A stretch of 64,000 nucleotides of DNA from NCBI GenBank assembly GCA_003542575.1, contig DPKJ01000014.1, forward strand, positions 176,566-240,565, in the 5' to 3' direction. A program made the position numbers and the translations under genes. Source of the DNA: Rikenellaceae bacterium (GTDB lineage Bacteria > Bacteroidota > Bacteroidia > Bacteroidales > UBA932). Shown here one piece after another: positions 9,653 to 16,480 of this stretch. The first letter of the stretch is position 1. Each line of letters begins with the position of its first letter. The notes under the pieces were generated by a model. It was not told the DNA's origin. It searched no databases and was given only the letters and a program-made list of their open reading frames with translations.

Positions 9653-10003
9653 ATGATGGCGGAAAATGACTGGAAGAGCAGGCTAGGTGTTGTATACTCC
9701 ACAAATTCTGATTTCGGCTACGAAAGGGAGACCCCGGACGAGCAACCGGAAACCCTTCACCCCTCAAAGCAGAGGCTCACGGTAAAGATTGATAAAAGAA
9801 ACCGTGGAGGCAAGCAGGTGACTCTTATTACGGGGTTCACAGGTAAAGCCGAAGACCTTGAAAAACTGGGCAAAGAGCTTCGCACAAAATGCGGAACAGG
9901 AGGGAGCGCAAAAGATGGAGAGATTGTTGTTCAGGGAGATTTCCGTGAGAGGGTTGTCTCTTTGTTAACCTCTATGGGGTATAATGCAAAGAGGGGTAAC
10001 TGA
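9653..10003 (+). CDS. SUI1/YciH family translation factor
   Basis: A 116-residue protein homologous to eukaryotic eIF1 (SUI1) and bacterial YciH, factors that affect start-codon selection on the small ribosomal subunit. The variable N-terminal ~40 residues are followed by the compact SUI1 domain: VKIDKRNRGGKQVTLITGF, then LKSxxGTGGSAKDGEIVVQG-type residues and a C-terminal helix. This is the usual Bacteroidota form. Its stop overlaps the start of the DUF4271 gene. Confidence 0.9.
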   Translation: MMAENDWKSRLGVVYSTNSDFGYERETPDEQPETLHPSKQRLTVKIDKRNRGGKQVTLITGFTGKAEDLEKLGKELRTKCGTGGSAKDGEIVVQGDFRERVVSLLTSMGYNAKRGN

Positions 10004-10809
10004 TGATGGTTAGGGACACCATAACAATTACAGACTCGCTGTCATGCAGATTCATTGTGCTTGAGAGGGATCAGTTTTTCACAGCCCGAAAAGTTCTTCC
10101 GGTAGATTCTCTCTGGAACACAACGGTAATTTCGCAAAGCTACCCGGGAGATATCAGTGGAACATCACCCGGAGAAAGTTATCTGGATTCTTCTCTAATT
10201 ATGCTTTTCATAATTATTACCCTATTTTTTTTCAGAGAGATCTTAAACACAATACCATCCATATTTAAATCACTGCTTAGCCATAAGGAGCATGTCCGGC
10301 TGGAGGAGAAGCTCTCTGCATCTACTCAAAGGAATATTACTGCCCTGATTGCCGCTCTCTTTTTCCCAATTTTTCTTACAATTACTATCGGTGACACAGT
10401 TTCGGCATACTCAGGTATTCCGAGCTTGCTGCAATTTATTTTTGCCCTTGGAGTTGTTGTTGTTTACTGGATTTTCAAGAGCTTTGTGCTTAATTTTCTT
10501 GGTTGGATAACAAAAAACAAGCAAATTTTCAATCTAATCGGGAAAATTGGTTACAATCACCTTATTATGGCAGCATTATTCTCAACACCCATACTTCTTT
10601 CCCATTTTTTTATCCCTGAACTTGAATTTTCTCTTTTTTATAAACTACTCATTTACTGCATAGTTCTCATATACGTACTATATTTGATAAGGGTTTATCA
10701 GACAATAATCATAAATCGTTTTTCACATATTTTCTATATTGTGTATCTTTGCAGCGTTGAATTGCTACCTATAGCACTATTCGCCAATTTTTTACTCTCC
10801 TACCAATAG
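10003..10809 (+). CDS. DUF4271 integral membrane protein
   Basis: A 268-residue protein with a soluble ~60-residue N-terminus followed by about six hydrophobic segments. The order and spacing fit DUF4271, a Bacteroidota family that is usually encoded directly before uroporphyrinogen-III synthase, as here (1 bp gap). The function is unknown. The start ATG overlaps the previous TGA stop; a second ATG follows at 10006 and could be used instead. Confidence 0.8.
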   Translation: MMVRDTITITDSLSCRFIVLERDQFFTARKVLPVDSLWNTTVISQSYPGDISGTSPGESYLDSSLIMLFIIITLFFFREILNTIPSIFKSLLSHKEHVRLEEKLSASTQRNITALIAALFFPIFLTITIGDTVSAYSGIPSLLQFIFALGVVVVYWIFKSFVLNFLGWITKNKQIFNLIGKIGYNHLIMAALFSTPILLSHFFIPELEFSLFYKLLIYCIVLIYVLYLIRVYQTIIINRFSHIFYIVYLCSVELLPIALFANFLLSYQ

Positions 10810-10810
10810 T

Positions 10811-11548
10811 ATGAAAATTAAAAGGATACTTATCTCACAACCCGCCCCGACAAACGGTTCTCCATATACAGAACTTATATCAAAATACAAGATTGGAATA
10901 GATTTTATTCCCTTTTTTCGTGTTGAACCAGTTCAGGTAAAGGAGTTTCGTTTGCAAAAGATCAATATTCTTGATCACACTGCAATTGTCTTTTCGTCAA
11001 GGACAGCAATTGATGCGTTCTTCAAAATTACTGAAGAGCTCAGAATAACCATTCCGGAAACAATGAAATACTTTTGTGTTTCTGAAGCAATTGCACTCTA
11101 TCTTCAAAAATATATTGTTTATCGCAAAAGGAAGATTTTCTTTGGTAACGGAAGCAACTGCTCAATAATAGACATAATAGGAACCAAACATAAAGCAGAA
11201 AACTTTCTTTTAACAGTTACTGATAATATCAAAACTGACCTTAACAAGATTTTCACAAAGTCTAAACTGAAACACTCGAGCGCGATTCTTGTGAACACCG
11301 TACCTTGTGATCTTAAGGGCATTAATTTAAATTCATACGATATGGTTGTTTTCTACAGCCCTTCGGATGTAAAATCCCTTTTGGAGAACTTTCCGGAATT
11401 CAAACAGGACTCTCTACTATTTGCCACATACGGGCAAACAACCCTTAAAGCGCTAAAGGCCGCAAAACTATTGCCTACTGTTGTTGCTCCATCACCGGAA
11501 GCACCATCAATTGCAAGAGCTCTTTATATATACCTGGACCAAAAATAG
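10811..11548 (+). CDS. hemD: Uroporphyrinogen-III synthase
   Basis: HemD cyclises hydroxymethylbilane to uroporphyrinogen III, the branch point to heme, siroheme and cobalamin. The 245-residue protein shows the weakly conserved family pattern: N-terminal ILISQPAP, AIVFSSRTAIDAFF near residue 60, the second-domain DMVVFYSPSDVKSLLENF, and the end TVVAPSPEAPSIARAL. Heme genes are otherwise absent from the window, but class II ribonucleotide reductase downstream requires cobalamin. It sits between DUF4271 and rnpA. Confidence 0.88.
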   Translation: MKIKRILISQPAPTNGSPYTELISKYKIGIDFIPFFRVEPVQVKEFRLQKINILDHTAIVFSSRTAIDAFFKITEELRITIPETMKYFCVSEAIALYLQKYIVYRKRKIFFGNGSNCSIIDIIGTKHKAENFLLTVTDNIKTDLNKIFTKSKLKHSSAILVNTVPCDLKGINLNSYDMVVFYSPSDVKSLLENFPEFKQDSLLFATYGQTTLKALKAAKLLPTVVAPSPEAPSIARALYIYLDQK

Positions 11549-11560
11549 CAGTATACTGCT
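11547..11560. repeat. 14-bp perfect palindrome at the hemD stop
   Basis: AGCAGTATACTGCT is fully self-complementary, begins within the TAG stop of hemD and ends 8 bp before the GTG start of rnpA. It could be an operator or a small hairpin in the intercistronic RNA. A related CAGTA...TACTG inverted motif lies just after the luxE-like stop at 6483-6495. No function is claimed. Confidence 0.5.
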
Positions 11561-11568
11561 TTAACCAA

Positions 11569-11970
11569 GTGAACAGTCAGACAAATTTTAAATTTGGCAA
11601 AAGCCTTAAGCTTTGCTCCGAAACAAAGATTTCTGAACTGTTTCGGGAAGGTGCAATTGTATATAATCACCCCTTTAAAACATATTACAGGTCCAATAAC
11701 CTAAATGTTTCCAGGGTTTTAATATCTGTACCAAAGAGGGCTTTCAAGAGAGCTGTTGACAGAAATTTCATAAAGAGGAGAATAAGAGAGGCTCTGCGTT
11801 TAAACAAATTTGCCCATTTTTATGAAACTTGCATAGATATTTCAATTGTATACATTGGAAAGGAATTACCCGAAACTGCAATTATAAATCAAAAAATTAA
11901 GGATGTTCTGGATAAGATTAAAAGAGGCCATAAAGATGCTCCTGTCGCTTCCGTTTCTAATACTGATTAA
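11569..11970 (+). CDS. rnpA: Ribonuclease P protein component
   Basis: The protein subunit of RNase P, which with the rnpB RNA removes the 5' leader of pre-tRNAs. The 133 residues include the conserved basic RNR region, RAFKRAVDRNFIKRRIREALR, and the N-terminal FKFGKSLKLCSETKISELFREG. The start is GTG at 11569. It overlaps yidD by 35 bp, the arrangement found in many bacteria. Confidence 0.92.
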   Translation: MNSQTNFKFGKSLKLCSETKISELFREGAIVYNHPFKTYYRSNNLNVSRVLISVPKRAFKRAVDRNFIKRRIREALRLNKFAHFYETCIDISIVYIGKELPETAIINQKIKDVLDKIKRGHKDAPVASVSNTD

Positions 11971-12151
11971 GTGCTATCAGCTTTGCATCTCGCCTCTCAA
12001 GCCACCTACATGCAGATATACTCCTACATGCTCTGCATACTCTATTGAGGCCATAAAAAAACATGGCCCATTTAAGGGCCTGTGGTTGGCAATTAAAAGA
12101 ATATTAAGTTGTAACCCCTGGGGAGGCAGCGGTTATGACCCTGTTCCATGA
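11936..12151 (+). CDS. yidD: Membrane protein insertion efficiency factor YidD
   Basis: A 71-residue YidD protein, thought to assist YidC-dependent membrane insertion. It has the conserved CRYTPTCSAYSIEAIKKHG and CNPWGGSGYDPVP motifs after an N-terminal amphipathic/hydrophobic stretch. The frame is open 11 codons further upstream, but starting at ATG 11936 (MLLSLPFLILIKCYQ) gives the family length. The gene begins inside rnpA and its last 19 bp overlap the 3' end of the convergent acyltransferase gene. Confidence 0.92.
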   Translation: MLLSLPFLILIKCYQLCISPLKPPTCRYTPTCSAYSIEAIKKHGPFKGLWLAIKRILSCNPWGGSGYDPVP

Positions 12152-13941
12152 GCCTGGTCGTTAAACCCAAATCTCTCCATAATCTTATCCATGTTCTCTT
12201 CACCCTTGGCCAGAGCCATAATCTCCGGTTTTGAAGCTTGCGTCAGCTCCAGCAGTACAAGTCCATCAACACAGTAGTTAAAGTCAGGATCGACATTAAA
12301 AGAGACAATCTTACAGTTTATCTTTAAGTATTTCTTAACCAATGTAGGGAGTCTGTACTCATTGTTGCTTAACCTCATAAGAAACTTGTCGAACTTCTCC
12401 AGACTCTCCATTTTGTTGTACAAAAGGTGGTCAACAGAAGTTTTCATATAGTCAGGGAAAAATGGATTACTAGGTATTACATACTTACCAAGTTCTCCTG
12501 CCGAATGGTTGTTCTTAATATAGTGCACAATAAGGCTCCTGTAAAATTTCGGATACCACGAGCTGATACTTACCGGCCCAAGAAGATATTTTATTTCCGG
12601 ATGATTAACTACGGAACAGAATAGCCCTTTAATCAGGAGTATCAAAGGAAGAGCCTCTTTCTGGTAATCAAGAACTACAAAGGAGCGTCCCAGCTCTATT
12701 GACTTTGACAGAATCGGGTGAAATGGCTTTTCATAATCAAACAATGACCTTGTATAGAAACCCTTTACCCCTTTCGATTTCATGATTTCATTACCAAAAC
12801 CAAGGCGATATGCCCCAACTAGTCTGGTTTTCTGTCTGTCCCAAAGAATAAGGTGCTTGTAATAATCGTCATATAAGTCAAGGTCCAAAGGCCTTCCTGT
12901 CCCCTCACCAACTGCTCTGAACGCCTCCTCTCTTCTGCGCCCAAGTTCATGCATCATTAAAGGGATTGATTTGGAATCAGTAAGGTAACAACTGTAGTGA
13001 CCATTTGTAAAGATGTGTTTATCAGGAGTGAGAGCATTAATCTCCTTTTGCTGTGCTCTTCTGTTTTTTGGAAGTGCAATAGGTTCAATATCTTTTCTCT
13101 CCTCTACCTTTTTAACATTATTGTTAATGTTTGCCTCCAGTGCATAAACCCTTGACCGGATCATTAGCCCGAGACTTTTGATCTCCTTTTGTTCTGAAAT
13201 TTCTGATTGAAGAATAGGCCTTCCGATACATAATTTAAAACATCTGTTCCTTTTGTTAAGAAGCTCTAACGGGAGTCTGGCCGTTCTGAGCATAGGGTGT
13301 ATTTTACCTATCCAGTGAAAAAATCTTGAGTTTGAACCGTGAAAATATACAGGAACAACGGGAACATTGGCATTTTTTATAAGCTTGATAACTGCCGGAT
13401 TCCACTCTTTATCTCTTATAACTGATGTTCCATAGGTTGTAGAAACCTCCCCTGCAGGGAATAGCGCTATTCCTCCACCTTGCTGCAAATATTCAATTGT
13501 ACTTCTTAACCCCGAGTAACTCCCTGATAGCTCCGGTCTGTCGCTGAAAGGGTTAACTGAGAAGAAAAAATCATTGATGTTTGGTATATGAGATAAAAGA
13601 AAATTTGAGATTGTTTTAATATCCGGGCGTATTGAACTGAAAATATGAAGCAACAGAATTCCATCAATTCCACCATAGGGATGGTTGGAGACAACAATAA
13701 AAGGACCCTCCTGTGGAATGTACTCCATCTCCTTCTCATTCAAATCAAAAGAGACATTAAAATCCTTTAGTACTGCTGCTGTAAACTCTCTCCCTTTATA
13801 CTGGGAAACACGTGCATAAGTCTTATTAACTCTGTTGAGACCAATAAGGCACATAATTATTGAAGCGCCAATATCTCCTAAGAAGCCACGAAGCTTAAAA
13901 GCCCGTTTAACATCTGCTCTAGAAACAAGTTTAGTTGCCAT
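12133..13941 (-). CDS. OlsF-like bifunctional aminolipid acyltransferase
   Basis: A 602-residue fusion. The N-terminal half is a PlsC-like O-acyltransferase with NHPYGGID (His/Asp motif) near residue 87 and FPAGEVS later. The C-terminal half is a GNAT-like acyltransferase related to OlsB/hemolysin proteins (HELGRRREEAFRAVGEGTG, VGAYRLGFG). This order matches OlsF, a bifunctional enzyme described from Serratia and Flavobacterium that makes ornithine or related aminolipids in two acylation steps; other Bacteroidota use separate GlsB and GlsA for glycine lipids. Which amino acid is used here is not known. The frame runs 27 codons further upstream, but ATG 13941 gives a good N-terminus just after a -7 box. 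Confidence 0.82.
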   Translation of the reverse strand: MATKLVSRADVKRAFKLRGFLGDIGASIIMCLIGLNRVNKTYARVSQYKGREFTAAVLKDFNVSFDLNEKEMEYIPQEGPFIVVSNHPYGGIDGILLLHIFSSIRPDIKTISNFLLSHIPNINDFFFSVNPFSDRPELSGSYSGLRSTIEYLQQGGGIALFPAGEVSTTYGTSVIRDKEWNPAVIKLIKNANVPVVPVYFHGSNSRFFHWIGKIHPMLRTARLPLELLNKRNRCFKLCIGRPILQSEISEQKEIKSLGLMIRSRVYALEANINNNVKKVEERKDIEPIALPKNRRAQQKEINALTPDKHIFTNGHYSCYLTDSKSIPLMMHELGRRREEAFRAVGEGTGRPLDLDLYDDYYKHLILWDRQKTRLVGAYRLGFGNEIMKSKGVKGFYTRSLFDYEKPFHPILSKSIELGRSFVVLDYQKEALPLILLIKGLFCSVVNHPEIKYLLGPVSISSWYPKFYRSLIVHYIKNNHSAGELGKYVIPSNPFFPDYMKTSVDHLLYNKMESLEKFDKFLMRLSNNEYRLPTLVKKYLKINCKIVSFNVDPDFNYCVDGLVLLELTQASKPEIMALAKGEENMDKIMERFGFNDQAHGTGS

Positions 13942-13950
13942 ATCCAAACA

Positions 13951-13958
13951 CAAATATA
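13951..13958 (-). promoter_or_regulatory. Candidate -7 box of the OlsF-like gene
   Basis: The minus strand reads TATATTTG with 9 bp to ATG 13941. It lies downstream of the longest possible start codon, which argues for the shorter protein. Confidence 0.5.
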
Positions 13959-14004
13959 AGATAATTGTTACTTTTACAAAAAAAGAGTTACCAACTGATA
14001 GAAT

Positions 14005-15816
14005 ATGACAGAATACCCTCATAAGGTTTCACTAAAAGAGAGAGTTAAAATGTTACCCTCACTCCCCGGAGTGTACAGATTCATCAATAAAGAGGGCTCA
14101 ATAATTTACATCGGGAAGGCTAAAAGTCTCAGAAACAGAGTTTCTCAGTACCTTCAGGCAGAAGATACGCTTTCGGCAAAAACAAGGGTAATGGTCTCCC
14201 GTATTGCCTCTATTGAACATACTGTGGTTGATAGTGAAGCAGATGCTTTATTGCTTGAAAATAACCTCATTAAAGAGTTTCAGCCCAAATACAATATTAT
14301 GCTCAAAGACGGAAAGACCTACCCCTGGATTTGCGTCAAAAACGAGCCTTTCCCAAGAGTTTATATCACAAGAAGAGTCATAAAAGACAAATCTCTGTAC
14401 TTTGGACCATATAGCTCGGCTTCAATGGCATACAATCTGATTGAACTTATAACATCATTGTTTTATCTCCGGGATTGCAAACTTATACTGTCAGATGAGG
14501 CGATTGCACAACAAAAATATCGTCCCTGTCTTAAGTATCATATTGGCAAATGCAAAGCTCCCTGCGTAGGAAGGTTCAGTCATGCTGAATATAATAACCA
14601 GATAGAGAAGATTGTAAAATTACTTAAAGGAGATATCGGACAGATAGTTTCGGAATTCCGGGAGCAGATGAAAGAGCACGCGGCTGCTCTGAGGTTTGAA
14701 GAGGCACAGCTTTTTAAAGAGAAAATTGAACTGATTACCGGGAACAACAATAAATCTCTTGTAGTGAGTCAGACAATTACAAATATTGATGTATTCTCTC
14801 TGCTCTATGACACAGGCATCTCTTTCGGCAACTACATAAGAGTTGTAAACGGCAGCATAATCCAGTCATTGAATCTGGAACTTAAGCTCCCTATTGAGGA
14901 GAGTAAAGAGAGCGTTTTAAGCCTCTTTATTACAGAGATGCATTCAAAATTCGGAGACGCTTCCAAAGAGATTATTGTCCCTTTTATTCCGGATAGTGAA
15001 GCACTTGCCGCCAAATGCCATGTACCTGTGAAGGGAGATAAATTCAAACTACTTAAGCTTAGTGAAACAAATGCAAACCAACTGAAAACAGAGAAGATCA
15101 AACAAGAGGAGAATTTAAGGCCCGACGAACACAAGGCAAGGGTAATGAACACTCTGATGAGAGATCTGGGCATGAAGGAGGAGCCAAGGCACATAGAGTG
15201 TTTTGACAACTCCAATATTCAGGGCAAATTTGCTGTATCTGCCTGCGTTGTATTCAGGGATGGAGTACCCAGCAAAAAGGAGTACCGACACTTTAACATC
15301 AAAAAGGTAGTGGGAGCAAATGATTTTGCAACAATGAAAGAGGTTGTCAACAGAAGATACTCCAGGACACTTGCCGAGGGTGGCGAACTACCTCAGCTCA
15401 TAGTAATTGACGGAGGTAAAGGTCAGCTCTCTTTTGCCTGGGAGGCACTCAGGGAGCTTGGGCTTGAGAATCAAATCAAGATAATCGGCATTGCAAAAAG
15501 ACTTGAAGAGCTTTTGGTACCTGGAGATCCGCATCCGCTTTTCCTTGATAAAAACTCAATTTCTCTTAAAGTTATTATGCATTTGAGAGACGAAGCTCAC
15601 AGATTTGGCATCTCTCACCACCGAGATAAAAGAAGCAAGAGTCAGCTGGAGTCGGAGTTAAGTTCAATCCCCGGAATAGGCACTAAAAGCGAAGAGAAGT
15701 TGCTCAGAAAATTCAGAAGTCTGGGTGCAATCAAGCGGGCAACATTTGAAGAGCTTAAAGAGGTAGCAGGAGGAGCAGCCGCAAAGGCAATTACCCTCTA
15801 TTTTTCGAAAGCCTGA
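14005..15816 (+). CDS. uvrC: Excinuclease ABC subunit UvrC
   Basis: UvrC makes both incisions in nucleotide excision repair. The 603 residues hold the GIY-YIG nuclease domain (GVYRFINKEGSIIYIGKAK, residues ~18-37), the UVR motif near residues 205-240 (EQMKEHAAALRFEEAQLFK region), the RNase H-like second nuclease domain (ECFDNSNIQGKFAVSACVVF, VIDGGKGQL) and a C-terminal helix-hairpin-helix region (LSSIPGIGTKSEEKLLRKF). Its last 26 bp overlap the convergent pnuC gene. Confidence 0.96.
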   Translation: MTEYPHKVSLKERVKMLPSLPGVYRFINKEGSIIYIGKAKSLRNRVSQYLQAEDTLSAKTRVMVSRIASIEHTVVDSEADALLLENNLIKEFQPKYNIMLKDGKTYPWICVKNEPFPRVYITRRVIKDKSLYFGPYSSASMAYNLIELITSLFYLRDCKLILSDEAIAQQKYRPCLKYHIGKCKAPCVGRFSHAEYNNQIEKIVKLLKGDIGQIVSEFREQMKEHAAALRFEEAQLFKEKIELITGNNNKSLVVSQTITNIDVFSLLYDTGISFGNYIRVVNGSIIQSLNLELKLPIEESKESVLSLFITEMHSKFGDASKEIIVPFIPDSEALAAKCHVPVKGDKFKLLKLSETNANQLKTEKIKQEENLRPDEHKARVMNTLMRDLGMKEEPRHIECFDNSNIQGKFAVSACVVFRDGVPSKKEYRHFNIKKVVGANDFATMKEVVNRRYSRTLAEGGELPQLIVIDGGKGQLSFAWEALRELGLENQIKIIGIAKRLEELLVPGDPHPLFLDKNSISLKVIMHLRDEAHRFGISHHRDKRSKSQLESELSSIPGIGTKSEEKLLRKFRSLGAIKRATFEELKEVAGGAAAKAITLYFSKA

Positions 15817-16480
15817 CCCAGGTAACCCATCCATTAATTGAATTGGCCAGATAAAAGACCCACATTATCACCATCAGGGCAGAGTGAGACTCCCCCTTTA
15901 TGAGAGCAATACTCCACATTACTATACTTATAATGTTTACTGCAACCCACAATGTCCATTGTTCCATAAAGCGCCTAACCATCAAAAACATAGCAATAAC
16001 AGAAAGGACTGATGTTGCAGAATCCTTTACAGGCTGAGGATCATTAAACAGATATAAAATCCACGCAACCAATGCTGTTAGCAAAATACTGGTCAAGGCA
16101 AGGTAAACCCTCTCGCGTGTAACCATCCTTCTCGCAACCACAGTAACCGATTCGGCCTCCTCTCTTCTTTTTATCCAACTGTACCAACCTATAAATTGCA
16201 TTGGAAAATAGTAGAGAGCATTCAGTGCTGCATCGCCGTACAAACCTGCTTTATATGAGATGAAGGCATACAGCGAAACATTCACTACACCAAAAATATA
16301 ATTCAGAATATTGCCTCTGGCTACCAAAACAACACAAATTACCCCTGTGACACCTGCCAAAGAACCAACAACATCAATGCTCTGTTCAAGAACGGAGTGA
16401 ATAAGATTTGCTGTAATAATTCCCAGAATCAGTATCCAGTCAAAAAAGGTAAGAGTGTTAATCTGTCTGAATTTTAGCAT
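15791..16480 (-). CDS. pnuC: PnuC family vitamin transporter (first copy)
   Basis: A 229-residue inner-membrane facilitator of the PnuC family, which take up nicotinamide riboside, thiamine (PnuT) or riboflavin (PnuX). About seven hydrophobic segments are visible, with the family core NILNYIFGVVNVSLYAFISYKAGLYGDAALN and FIGWYSWIKRR. Its start overlaps by 1 bp the stop of the large outer-membrane gene, so the two form an operon. No TPP riboswitch was recognised upstream, so the substrate is left open. Confidence 0.9.
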   Translation of the reverse strand: MLKFRQINTLTFFDWILILGIITANLIHSVLEQSIDVVGSLAGVTGVICVVLVARGNILNYIFGVVNVSLYAFISYKAGLYGDAALNALYYFPMQFIGWYSWIKRREEAESVTVVARRMVTRERVYLALTSILLTALVAWILYLFNDPQPVKDSATSVLSVIAMFLMVRRFMEQWTLWVAVNIISIVMWSIALIKGESHSALMVIMWVFYLANSINGWVTWVRLSKNRG

